Below are positions 12,601-21,300 of a stretch of 64,000 bases of DNA, in pieces. The notes below the pieces were generated by a model, which saw nothing but the letters and a program-made list of their open reading frames with translations, did no database searches and was not told the DNA's origin. Source of the DNA: Limnomonas spitsbergensis. Taxonomy: Eukaryota; Chlorophyta; Chlorophyceae; Chlamydomonadales. Position 1 is the first letter of the stretch, and every line of letters begins with the position of its first letter. The translations under genes and the position numbers were made by a program. The DNA lies in the NCBI GenBank assembly GCA_037349105.1, contig JAYJMM010000102.1:1-64000 (forward strand). The letters run 5' to 3'.

Positions 12601-14391
12601 CAGAGAGAGCAGAGAGAGCAGAGAGAGCAGAGAGAGCAGAGAGAGCAGAGAGAGCAGAGAGAGCAGAGAGAGCTGAGAGAGCAGAGAGAGCAGAGAGAGC
12701 AGAGAGAGCTGAGAGAGCAGAGGTTTAGTCTCAAACTGCAAATCCCAATCAGCCTGGCTCACCCCTTTTAATCAAATCAATCCCACACAAATAGCCCCAG
12801 ATGGATAGAAGCCCCTTCAACAAGACCCAACTCGACCTCATTGGTAGCAGCAAAAATAACGCAGTCGTAGCTGCGGAAACAACGCAGCCACAGCATCACT
12901 TGACAGACGATGGCGTGCCCCACTGCCCCCCATTGCTCACCTTCACCCTGAAACCCTAGCCCTGAACCGTCATCCCCCTTAACCCTGAACTGGTCCCAGA
13001 TCCTCACCAGCGAGGCAGGTGTCCAGCCCAGGGGCCACAGTCCAGGCAGTCGCTTCCCAGGTCACAGAAGGCAGTCACTGAGGGGCTACTGCTGGGTGGA
13101 GCAGCTGCAGGACGACCCTCGTCACAGACGCCGTCATTCGCCTGCGCTTAGGAGGCGGAAACTACGGTCAGAATGCATGGTGCTGGGCGCATGGTTGCAT
13201 GGTGCAGGGGACTAGGTGTATGGGGCATGGTGCTGGGTGCATGGTTCAGGGTGCTGGATGCACGGTGCAGGGTGCATGATGCATGGTTCAGGGGGCCGGG
13301 TGCAGGGTGCAGGGTGCTGGGTGCAGGGTGCTGGATGCGCGGTTCAGGGTGCCGGATGCATGGTGCATGGTGCTGGATGCATGGTGCAGGATCAGGCATG
13401 CTTGTTGGCGTGTATGCGTACCTTGAAGCAGGTGTTGGCACATGCGGGCTGCGCAAGCTGGTTGGCCCGCCAGTGCTGCGGTCCTGGAGCAAGCTTCACC
13501 GCAGCAGCTGCGGGAGATCTGCTCCAGCCCCAGCCTGAGAGGGCAGGCGTGGGTTTTACGAGGGCATGCATGTGCCACAATGGGTACGGTGGTTAGCTTG
13601 ATCCATTGGAGCTCTAAGCTAAGGTGTTCCTTTAGCACTTGCCAGGGCTCAGAGAGAGACCTTCAACATGAGCTAGTCCGATGCTGATAAAGATGGTGCA
13701 CCATGGCAGCTGGAATTGGAAACATTTAGGGTATTGCGTGGAAATATGAATGCTGTGGAAGCAGTGCTGTGCATGGCGATGTTGCAACGGCATGGCCGGC
13801 ATTGGTGTTGCCGTCTGGCCTCTAAGTACACCGGCACAGCTGCTTCTCTGACAAGGGCTGTAGCACAGGGTGGTATGGTCGGCGGAAGTTAACATTGGGG
13901 GTAACGATCTGCGAGAACTCGGTCGCCCTGTTCGCTAGGTCTTGTTATCTGAGGGGTAATAATGCTCTGCATGTGAAGGTGCAATGCTGATCCTGAAGCA
14001 TGTACCACACCGTAGCATGGACATAACTCGCATGGCATCGCTGGCCAAAGTAAACTGCATGGACAAGGCATGATGTGGCATGGCTGGCATGGCGCAGCAT
14101 GGCTGCCTAGCAGCACATAATTAGTCCTAGAGAGCCTGGAGCCTGGACCCCCCCCAGAAGTAAGTGTGTCATCATGCAGCATGCACATATATCATGCTCA
14201 TGTGTCATGCACATGTATCATGCAGCGTGGATTGGCTAATATATTTCCAGTTGGCTATCTGCCTCTTTGCTTCGCTGCCCGGCTGACGTGTATCTCTCAC
14301 CTGACAGATACCACCCGACGGATCCAATCAGGGTGATAGCGCATGCCGCGGTACACACGGTCTCCGACAGCAGCCAGACGCGCGAATGTCG
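3531..14391 (-). CDS. Cys-rich module plus FkbM-family methyltransferase, split gene (partial)
   Basis: Ten exons join in consistent phase on the minus strand, in transcript order: 14391-14301 (tentative), 13534-13422, 13141-13008, 10318-10204, 9071-9012, 7442-7321, 7006-6922, 5769-5655, 4898-4819, 3624-3531. Introns are GT-AG. The N-terminal part has a Cys-rich repeat (CANTCFK joined to ANDGVCDEGRP, then CDLGSDCLDCGPW). The C-terminal part is an FkbM methyltransferase: SAM-binding VLDVGANFGYFAL, then VIAWEPVELFRAFL, RNVAVSDKQAHVSIG, and LLLKVDVEGYEPQVLLSGA spanning a splice. Family members O-methylate sugars or other small acceptors using S-adenosylmethionine; the substrate here is unknown. 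The Cys-rich module suggests an oxidising or secretory compartment (inference). The start codon and the C-terminal exons are not identified; an exon starting at 3350 is possible. One more exon is needed between 14301 and 13534 for phase. Confidence 0.85.
4819..4898 (-). CDS. Exon: FkbM segment before the VDVEG motif
   Basis: 80 bases, acceptor TCCTGCAG, donor GTGTGA. It encodes KHVVTVPAERLDAVVPEAEG and SVLLLK, which splices in phase 0 to VDVEGYEP, giving the family signature LLLKVDVEG across the junction. The weak donor is followed by two further GTGTGAACC or GTGTGG copies about 15 bases apart. Confidence 0.85.
4903..5400. repeat. GGAGGTGGAAACAG intron minisatellite
   Basis: Purine-rich imperfect units such as GGAGGTGGAAACGGGGCGG and GGAGGTGGAGAACA, inside the intron between the exons at 4898 and 5655. 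The array starts within a few bases of the acceptor of the 4898 exon. Open frames on both strands are by-products. Confidence 0.8.
5655..5769 (-). CDS. Exon: FkbM central part
   Basis: 115 bases, acceptor CCTCGCAG, donor GTGAGC. It encodes VRNVAVSDKQAHVSIGVPK then DGTYWGLASVNNLNLQPRE. The RN.AVSD segment and the following WG..SV are typical of FkbM enzymes. Confidence 0.85.
6355..6377. repeat. 23-base G homopolymer
   Basis: An uninterrupted G run in an FkbM intron. Length may be unreliable because homopolymers are prone to sequencing error. Confidence 0.9.
6651..6817. repeat. TTCAGGG heptamer array (telomere-variant type)
   Basis: About 23 copies of the 7-base unit TTCAGGG, a one-base variant of TTTAGGG, with a few TCCAGGG units. 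It lies within an intron of the minus-strand FkbM gene. It may be an interstitial telomeric variant or a slippage product of the GTTCAGG-type sequence common in this region. Confidence 0.9.
6922..7006 (-). CDS. Exon: FkbM motif VIAWEPVELFRAFL
   Basis: 85 bases, acceptor CCCCCAG, donor GTGGGG. It encodes VIAWEPVELFRAFLHHGIAL then NNLTHLIQ; the acidic residue after the second strand is the expected ribose-binding position of the family. A decayed copy of its first 20 or so bases, with the acceptor, lies about 85 bases upstream in the transcript. Confidence 0.85.
7321..7442 (-). CDS. Exon: SAM-binding motif of the FkbM methyltransferase
   Basis: 122 bases, acceptor CCTCCCAG, donor GTGAGG. It encodes VAHEILGGGQCVRPDGS followed by RELVLDVGANFGYFALQAA, the glycine-rich motif I of class I methyltransferases in its typical FkbM form. 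It leaves phase 2, and G of the next exon completes Arg before VIAWEP. Confidence 0.9.
7600..8230 (-). repeat. Four to five decayed tandem copies of the SAM-motif exon
   Basis: Blocks about 125-130 bases long near 7611-7700, 7737-7830, 7870-7970 and 7999-8095, with a faint one at 8160-8225. Each resembles the minus-strand acceptor and first part of the exon at 7442-7321: a CCCGGGCTGCC acceptor region, the ALDILSVG counterpart of AHEILGGG, and LQLDGTNLFYF versus LVLDVGANFGYF in the nearest copy. Stops and indels make them non-coding. Confidence 0.7.
8705..9010 (-). repeat. Two decayed copies of the exon 9071-9012 donor side
   Basis: ACCGGGTCCCACCTC at 8741 and 8871 matches, on the minus strand, the end of the small exon and its donor (GGAGGCGTGACCCGGGTGAG at the true site). 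The period is about 130-140 bases and the copied unit includes flanking intron. The donor GT is altered in both copies. Confidence 0.65.
9012..9071 (-). CDS. 20-codon exon before the methyltransferase core
   Basis: 60 bases, acceptor CTGCCGCAG, donor GTGAGA, phase 0 at both ends. It encodes DPDVSAMLDGYGALEGGVTR. Decayed partial copies of its donor side lie at 8741 and 8871. Confidence 0.7.
9073..9285. repeat. CAGGCGGTACATG tandem repeat at an acceptor
   Basis: About six units of roughly 32 bases containing GGCGGTACATG or similar. The first unit overlaps the intron side of the acceptor of exon 9071 (GCGGCAGTACACG on the plus strand), so the array appears seeded at the splice site. Confidence 0.65.
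9290..10203. other. Intron sequence, nothing else recognised
   Basis: Lies between the minus-strand exons at 9071 and 10204. Open frames are short, lack motifs, and mostly run into intron sequence from the exon at 10204. Confidence 0.4.
10204..10318 (-). CDS. Exon linking Cys-rich and methyltransferase parts
   Basis: 115 bases, acceptor TGCCGCAG, donor GTCAGT. It encodes DGPEAGPIAFARSQ, then NATVLIKPTETQPAFLQP and ITDKAK, stop-free and in phase with the exons on both sides. No domain recognised; probably a spacer before the catalytic domain. Its acceptor junction is the likely source of the degenerate repeats at 10330-10900. Confidence 0.7.
10330..10900 (-). repeat. Degenerate repeats derived from the 10318 acceptor
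   Basis: Roughly a dozen units of 35-60 bases containing TTTAGGGTTCAGGCCC then GTCCCTCCTACAACATGC. The core is the plus-strand image of the acceptor junction of the exon at 10318 (CAGGCCCGTCCCTGCGGCAG at the true site), mixed with telomere-like TTTAGGG. Similarity decays with distance from the exon. Confidence 0.65.
11091..12722. repeat. GAGAGAGCA 9-bp array, 1.6 kb, purine-only strand
   Basis: About 180 copies of AGAGAGCAG and variants (AGAAAAAGCAG, AGAGTGAGC, AGAGAGGC). It lies in the intron between the exons at 13008 and 10318. The minus-strand transcript would carry a 1.6-kb pyrimidine-rich tract. Very long open frames on both strands (up to 564 codons, LSLLSLLS or SREQREQ types) are repeat artefacts. 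Confidence 0.95.
13008..13141 (-). CDS. Exon: Cys-rich GVCDEGRP / CDLGSDC module
   Basis: Acceptor GCGCAG before 13141 and donor GTGAGG after 13008; 134 bases, phase 0 in and phase 2 out. It encodes ANDGVCDEGRP, a Ser/Pro/Ala linker, then CDLGSDCLDCGPW. Spaced GVCD(D/E)G and C..G.DC.DCG motifs are common in secreted or membrane proteins of algae. Phase 2 joins exactly to the exon at 10318 (TG plus G gives Trp). Confidence 0.8.
13165..13400. repeat. GGGTGCATGGTGCA imperfect repeat
   Basis: Degenerate units of 7-15 bases (GGTGCATGGT, GCAGGGTGCTGG) filling the intron between the exons at 13422 and 13141. Non-coding. Confidence 0.8.
13422..13534 (-). CDS. Exon: Cys-rich module, first half
   Basis: 113 bases, acceptor CCCTCTCAG and donor GTACGC. 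It ends in ACANTCFK at phase 0, so the splice reads CFK-ANDGVCDEG, the expected continuation of this Cys motif family. The first 2 bases complete a codon from an upstream exon not firmly placed. Confidence 0.7.
14301..14391 (-). CDS. Tentative upstream exon of the FkbM gene
   Basis: 91 bases with donor GTCAG/GTGAGA and a weak acceptor AACAAG. It encodes VGDRVYRGMRYHPDWIRRVV, which looks like real coding sequence but matches no family I recognise. It leaves phase 2 while the next placed exon needs phase 1, so either an exon is missing between them or this belongs to another transcript. Confidence 0.4.
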
Positions 14392-14629
14392 CTTGTTAGA
14401 TTTCATGGGGAAATCACCTTAACATCAAAATGTAAACAATCGGTCAGCACTCGCTACTCGAGCTCAGGGAGGCCAGATTGGCCTGTCTGCGAAGCTGGCT
14501 GGCCTAGGAAATGATGCCGAGATCGGCTGATAAAACTCTAACGAACCCTGCACCCCCCACCCTGCACCCCCCACTCGCCGGTGTGAGCCTTCACTTTGTG
14601 TAACTCACAGTTAGTCCTTTGAATTACAG

Positions 14630-15404
14630 TTGTTTCAGTTGGCCGATGATCAGCTCCAGGCTGCATTCCAACTCCCTGTGCTTGTAGTAGCGGAAAGACA
14701 TGAGGGACCAAAGCGCTTTTCGTATGTGGTACATGTGGGTAGCGCTTTCCACTGCAATTTTTTAATGCCTCTTCGTCAGGGCTCCGAAGATACCCGCCAG
14801 CTTGGCTCTGTTGATGGTGTCCGTGGGGCCTTCACCTGCCGGTTGAATGGTGAGGACTTGCTGCCCTGGTGGAGCACTCGGCATATGTAGATTCGTGCCG
14901 GACAGTTGGCCTTTCCTGCTTCCCGGGAGGTTTATTGCTATGCAACTGCCGTTAGTGTAGGCTATTTTTCTATATTCATGCATCAACGCACAGTCGCAGT
15001 GTTCTCGTGAAACCAGTCCTGGCAGTCCTCTTCGTGCTTGACCTCGTTAAAGGCTGGCACGCCGGGGATGTCTGAGTCTTTAAGGACATGAAGGAATGCT
15101 TGTGACCCTTGGATGCTGTTGCCATGCTCATTTTGTGTATTGCATGCCTTCCCATGCGCATGGGTGTCTTCTTGCCGGTTTCTGCCCACCTGTTCCAGGT
15201 ATTCATCAGCTTCGGGGGCCTTTCATCTCTGGGTGTGGAGTTGCCAGCGTGAGGGCTCTGCGGAGTTGTTTGACGAGGCGTCCACTGGGTGGGATGTCTC
15301 GGTGAGAGAGGGGCGTCGAGGCATGCTCTGCGACGATGGGGGATATTAGTCGTGCCTGCCGGGCGTCCGTCTTCATTTGAATTACTACGATACCTGTGCG
15401 GCAT
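14630..15404 (-). pseudogene. Retroelement RNase H fragment, copy 1
   Basis: Minus-strand frames carry the RNase H-like AYTNGSC (altered from the YTDGSC type) and TINRAKLAGIFGAL, preceded in another frame by VPAFNEVKHEEDCQDWFHEN. Non-LTR retrotransposon polyproteins often end in such a domain. Frameshifts, stops and loss of the first catalytic Asp show it is dead. A sister copy lies at 39655-40408. Confidence 0.65.
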
Positions 15405-15708
15405 TTAGGTAGTGACTATGGGTAAGCTCCCTGAGTCCACGTATCCTCTTTCCTGATTGGGAACGGGGAGCGTTGAGTGCTTCCGAGCCTAGTGCAGTCT
15501 TGTGGGGTTTTGTCCAACCATGCCTGGTAGGCAGGCCTGCCAGGCAATTTATCTTTCTGGGTGTGTAAAAGACTGTTGCTGTTGATACCCTGGTCACGTG
15601 TGCAGACCCTACGGCCCACATGACTGCTTTGTCAAGGGAGGGGTCATCCCAATTAGAGTACGCATGTGAGGACCCTGTCTACTGTGTTTGCAGACGTCTG
15701 TGTGTGCC

Positions 15709-16108
15709 TCAGAGGCTTGATCCCGGGGGTGATTGCTCCAGTAGGTGACAGTGTGCCTCAGAGGCTTGATCCCGGGGGTGATTGCTCCAGTAGGTGACAG
15801 TGTGCCCCAAAGGCTAGATCCCGGGGGTGATTGCTCCAGTAGGTGACAGTGTGCCTCAGAGGCTAGATCCCGGGGATGATTGCTCCAGTAGGTGACAGTG
15901 TGCCCCAAAGGCTAGATCCCGGGGGTGATTGCTCCAGTAGGTGACAGTGTGCCCCAAAGGCTAGATCCCGGGGGTGATTGCTCCAGTAGGTGACAGTGTG
16001 CCCCAAAGGCTAGATCCCGGGGGTGATTGCTCCAGTAGGTGACAGTGTGCCCCAAAGGCTAGATCCCGGGGTTGATTGCTCCAGTAGGTGACAGTGTGCC
16101 CATCTACA
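15709..16108. repeat. 49-bp minisatellite, about 8 copies
   Basis: Unit contains GATCCCGGGGGTGATTGCTCC then AGTAGGTGACAGTGTGCC and CCAAAGGCTA or TCAGAGGCTT. The period is 49 bases (15721 to 15770). The same satellite follows the sister retroelement copy at 40728-41910 with about three times as many units. Confidence 0.95.
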
Positions 16109-16312
16109 TTAAACATGCTGGAGAATGGTTCTTTGTTGATGCCAATATCGTTTGAGGTTGAGGTAGGGAGACACACTGTACATGGAGGTTTAGGGTAAAG
16201 GGTTGGACGTTTTGGCTTCCAGATGGAGGTTCCTTCCATTGCCCTCTCCCCTCTGTCCTGACAGCATCGCTTCACTCTGACCCAACGTGTTCCGTCGCCT
16301 CTCCCTTCGCAG

Positions 16313-18311
16313 GTTCGAATGTTCAATGCCAGCCTGGTCCCCTTGAACATGGGGGTGGCCAACATCGCGATGCCTAGCGGGGCCAGTGACTTAGCCAACC
16401 GTGGGCAGCAGGCCACACAGATTGTTAAACCCACCAATGATTTCAAGTGAGTGGATCCCTCTCATCTGCCCGTAGACCAGTGTGCGTGCCTGGCTGTGCT
16501 AGGTTTCACTAGAGGAGGGGCAGGTAACTGGTTTGATGCCCTTGACAGAGAAGCCAAGATGTTGTGGAGCAAGCCAGCGTGCTGCCTGTCGTCTCGATCG
16601 ACCGTATCGAGATACTTGCACTAAAAGAGCTTTGACCTTAAGACCTTCACTACCTCGACCCTTGCCTGCACAGCTACGCGTCCCCGTACGTCCAGACGGA
16701 TACAGCTACCAAAGTTGACTGGGTGAATAACCCCTCGGCAGTGTCCTCGAAGTTCTATTACCTGGGGGCAAGCATCAAGCAGCACGGTGCGGAGTGAAGG
16801 GTGGAGGGAGGGGAGGGTGGAGGGAGGGGAGGGAGCAGAGGGAGCAGAGGAAAGAAAGGATACAGAGGGAGGGTAGGAAAGAAATAAAAGAAAGGGGGGG
16901 GGAGAGGGAGGGGAGGAAAGAGAGGGAGGAGAAGGAAGAGAGGGAGAGGTAGGAGAGGTAGGAGGGAGCAGAGGGAGCAGAGGAAAGAAAGGAAAGAAAG
17001 GGGGGGGTGAGAGAGGGAGGGGAGGAAAGAAAGGGAGGAGAAGGAAGAGAGGGAGAGGTAGGAGAGGTAGGAGGGAGCAGAGGGAGCAGAGGAAAGAAAG
17101 GAAAGAAAGGGGGGGTGAGAGAGGGAGGGGAGGAAAGAAAGGGAGAAGAAGGGAGAGAGGGAGAGGTAGGAGATGTAGGAGGAAGATGTGGCTTCATCCT
17201 CATTCAGACGTTTGTCCGAGGAATGGAAGGTAAAAATCCTGCTGCTCCGCTGCCTCCAGGACCTGCTCCATGCACCGCTCTAACACTATCCTCATACCCT
17301 CCATTTGCAGACTTCTGGCAGGATATTACACGGAACGCCGCAAAAGAGCCGCTCACCTGTGACAACGTCCCAGTGGGTGAGTTGCCTCGTGCTTCCGCCC
17401 ATGATAGTTTGGGGGCTAGAACTAGGCTGGAGATGGGGGATGGCACTAGTCTGGGAACAGGCCTCATTATCTACGATCAGCTAGCAGCTCCTCCTCTCGC
17501 CTCTGTTCCTCTCGCCTCTGTTCCTCTCGCCTCTGTTCCTCTCTCTCAGCCTCTGTTCCTCTCTCTCAGCCTCTGTCCTGCCGCAAAGTTCTTTTAGTGC
17601 AAGTCTTTAAGTTCTTTTAGTTATGCACATCCAATGCATGCAATGCTGTATTAGCTTCCACGATTCTTCACATCCCCTTCCACCAGCTGCCCTTCCTCTT
17701 CCACCTTCCCCATTTACCTGGCTCTCCTCCCCCTCCCCCTCCACCCCTTTCTCTGTAGATGCTGGGATTGTCCAAGATAACACCGAGGGCCTAACGACAA
17801 TTGGGTCTGTCCACTACATGGCCTGGTGAAGGAAGCTCAATTTAGTGTACATACAAAATTTAAGGCTGGCCGCCCGACTAAATAAAAGCTGAGGCACAAA
17901 AACAACAAAAACAGCCAGGGTGCAGACACAACGAAATATAGCCTGACGCCTGCAGGCTGCTGGGCAGGGGCAGCACTGGGGGACAGGTGTTGTTGCTGCA
18001 TAGGCACCCTGGTCAACACTGTGGATGAGTATTTAGCCGCACCATAAGCCATATATAGATTGTGTTGAGTGCGAGGGATGAAGCCCATGCTCCCCCAAAT
18101 CTCCCTAACCCCAACTACCCCCTCCTGCACTGCTCATTCTCTAGGATGCGCCCTCAGGTTCACCAACGCCTTTGACACCGACGCAAGCAACACCTTGCTC
18201 ACTCCCGATCTGCCCCCCCTGCCTCAATACGGCTTCGTCGGACCCGTCCTTGCCACATATGCCAACCACAGCATCAATGTGAACCTGTGCAACATGGACG
18301 TGCCCTTCCTG
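16313..18311 (+). pseudogene. Ferroxidase domain fragment (copy X), five exons
   Basis: Exons 16313-16446, 16674-16786, 17311-17376, 17759-17825 and 18158-18311 join in phase with GT-AG introns (182 codons). The second exon encodes KFYYLGASIKQ, the start motif of a ceruloplasmin-type cupredoxin domain; the fourth, TTIGSVHYMAWF; the fifth, YGFVGPVLATYANHSINV, the counterpart of LGFLGPV.A..GD.I.V. The first exon starts at an acceptor, so the 5' part is absent, and after 18311 the gene runs into a 7.7-kb satellite with no recognisable next exon. It is best read as an internal domain of an upstream member of the ferroxidase array. Each exon is intact, so a working gene with giant introns cannot be excluded. 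Confidence 0.7.
16795..17190. repeat. GGGAGGGGAGGAAAG purine repeat in an intron
   Basis: A purine-only tract with a higher-order period of about 110 bases (GGAGCAGAGGGAGCAGAGGA recurs at 16831, 16969 and 17075). It fills the intron between copy X exons 2 and 3. Confidence 0.85.
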
Positions 18312-18344
18312 GTGAGAGGGGAGCAGGGCGCTGGGGAAGGATCT

Positions 18345-21300
18345 AAATCACTGGTGAGCCCTCCCCTGGAGCACGCAGTCCTTGAGCCCCCCCCTGGTGA
18401 GCCCTCCATGGTGAGCCCTCCCCTGGAGCACGCAGTCCTTGAGCCCTCCCCTGGTGACCCCTCCCTGGTGACCCCTCCCCTGGAGCACGCAGTCCTTGAG
18501 CCCACCCCTGGTGACCCCTCCCTGGAGCACGCAGTCCTTGAGCCCTCCCCTGGTGACCCCTCCCCTGGAGCACGCAGTCCTTGAGCCCTCCCCTGGTGAC
18601 CCCTCCCCTGGAGCACGCAGTCCTTGAGCCCTCCCCTGGTGACCCCTCCCCTGGAGCACACAGTCCTTGAGCCCTCCCATGGCGACCCCTGCCCTGGGGC
18701 ACGCAGTCCTTGAGCCCTCCCCTGGCGACCCCTGCCCTGGGGCACGCAGTCCTTGAGCCCTCCCCTGGCGACCCCTCCCCTGGGGCACGCAGTCCTTGAG
18801 CCCTCCCCTGGCGACCCCTGCCCTGGGGCACGCAGTCCTTGAGCCCTCCCCTGGTGACCCCTCCCCTGGAGCACGCAGTCCTTGAGCCCTCCCCTGGTGA
18901 CCCCTCCCCTGGAGCACGCAGTCCTTGAGCCCTCCCCTGGCGACCCCTCCCCTGGAGCACGCAGTCCTTGAGCCCTCCCCTGGTGACCCCTCCCCTGGAG
19001 CACGCAGTCCTTGAGCCCTCCCCTGGTGACCCCTCCCCAGGAGCACGCAGTCCTTGAGCCCTCCCCTGGCAACCCCTCCCCTGGAGCACGCAGTCCTTGA
19101 GCCCTCCCCTGGTGACCCCTCCCTTGGAGCACGCAGTCCTTGAGCCCTCCCCTGGTGACCCCTCCCCTGGAGCACGCAGTCCTTGACCCCTCCCCTGGTG
19201 ACCCCTCCCCTGGAGCACGCAGTCCTTGAGCCCTCCCCTGGTGACCCCTCCCCTGGAGCACGCAGTCCTTGAGCCCACCCCTGGTGACCCCTCCCCTGGA
19301 GCACGCAGTCCTTGAGCCCTCCCCTGGTGACCCCTCCCCTGGAGCACGCAGTCCTTGAGCCCTCCCCTGGTGACCCCTCCCCTGGAGCACGCAGTCCTTG
19401 AGCCCTCCCCTGGTGACCCCTCCCCTGGAGCACGCAGTCCTTGAGCCCTCCCATGGCGACCCCTGCCCTGGGGCACGCAGTCCTTGAGCCCTCCCCTGGC
19501 GACCCCTCCCCTGGGGCACGCAGTCCTTGAGCCCTCCCCTGGTGACCCCTCCCCTGGAGCACGCAGTCCTTGAGCCCTCCCCTGGTGACCCCTCCCCTGG
19601 AGCACGCAGTCCTTGGGCCCTCCCCTGGTGACCCCTCCCCTGGAGCACGCAGTCCTTGAGCCCTCCCCTGGCGACCCCTCCCCTGGGGCACGCAGTCCTT
19701 GAGCCCTCCCCTGGTGACCCCTCCCCTGGAGCACGCAGTCCTTGAGCCCTCCCCTGGCGACCCCTGCCCTGGGGCACGCAGTCCTTGAGCCCTCCCCTGG
19801 CGACCCCTCCCCTGGGGCACGCAGTCCTTGAGCCCTCCCCTGGTGACCCCTCCCCTGGAGCACGCAGTCCTTGAGCCCTCCCCTGGCAACCCCTCCCCTG
19901 GAGCACGCAGTCCTTGAGCCCTCCCCTGGTGACCCCTCCCCTGGAGCACGCAGTCCTTGAGCCCTCCCCTGGCGACCCCTGCCCTGGGGCACGCAGTCCT
20001 TGAGCCCTCCCCTGGTGACCCCTCCCATGGAGCACGCAGTCCTTGAGCCCTCCCCTGGTGACCCCTCCCCTGGAGCACGCAGTCCTTGAGCCCTCCCCTG
20101 GCAGCCCCTCCCCTGGAGCACGCAGTCCTTGAGCCCTCCCCTGGTGACCCCTCCCCTGGAGCACGCAGCCCTTGAGCCCTTCCCTGGTTACCCCTCCCCT
20201 GGAGCACGCAGTCCTTGAGCCCTCCCCTGGCAACCCCTCCCCTGGAGCACGCAGTTCTTGAGCCCTCCCCTGGTGACCCCTCCCCTGGAGCACGCAGTCC
20301 TTGAGCCCTCCCCTGGTGACCCTCCCCTGGAGCACGCAGTCCTTGAGCCCTCCCCTGGTGACCCCTCCCATGGAGCACGCAGTCCTTGAGCCCTCCCCTG
20401 GTGACCCCTCCCATGGAGCACGCAGTCCTTGAGCCCTCCCCTGGTGACCCCTCCCCTGGAGCACGCAGTCCTTGAGCCTTCCCCTGGTGACCCCTCCCCT
20501 GGAGCACGCAGTCCTTGAGCCCTCCCCTGGTGACCCCTCCCCTGGAGCACGCAGTCCTTGAGCCCTCCCCTGGTGACCCCTCCCCTGGGGCACGCAGTCC
20601 TTGGGCCCTCCCCTGGTGACCCCTCCCCTGGAGCACGCAGTCCTTGAGCCCTCCCCTGGCGACCCCTCCCCTGGGGCACGCAGTCCTTGAGCCCTCCCCT
20701 GGTGACCCCTCCCCTGGAGCACGCAGTCCTTGAGCCCTCCCCTGGCGACCCCTCCCCTGGGGCACGCAGTCCTTGAGCCCTCCCCTGGTGACCCCTCCCC
20801 TGGGGCACGCAGTCCTTGAGCCCTCCCCTGGTGACCCCTCCCCTGGAGCACGCAGTCCTTGAGCCCTTCCCTGGCAACCCCTCCCCTGGAGCACGCAGTC
20901 CTTGAGCCCTCCCCTGGCAACCCCTCCCCTGGAGCACGCAGTCCTTGAGCCCTCCCCTGGTGACCCCTCCCCTGGAGCACGCAGTCCTTGAGCCCTCCCC
21001 TGGTGACCCCTCCCCTGGAGCACGCAGTCCTTGAGCCCTCCCCTGGCGACCCCTCCCCAGGAGCACGCAGTCCTTGAGCCCTCCCCTGGCAACCCCTCCC
21101 CTGGAGCACGCAGTCCTTGAGCCCTCCCCTGGTGACCCCTCCCCTGGGGCACGCAGTCCTTGAGCCCTCCCCTGGCGACCCCTCCCCTGGGGCACGCAGT
21201 CCTTGAGCCCTCCCCTGGTGACCCCTCCCCTGGAGCACGCAGTCCTTGAGCCCTCCCCTGGCAGCCCCTCCCCTGGAGCACGCAGTCCTTGAGCCCTCCC

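Noticed and set aside
11046..12771. Long Glu/Gln/Arg- and Leu/Ser-repeat proteins on both strands
   Set aside because: Produced by a 9-bp purine repeat inside an intron; no flanking non-repetitive coding sequence.
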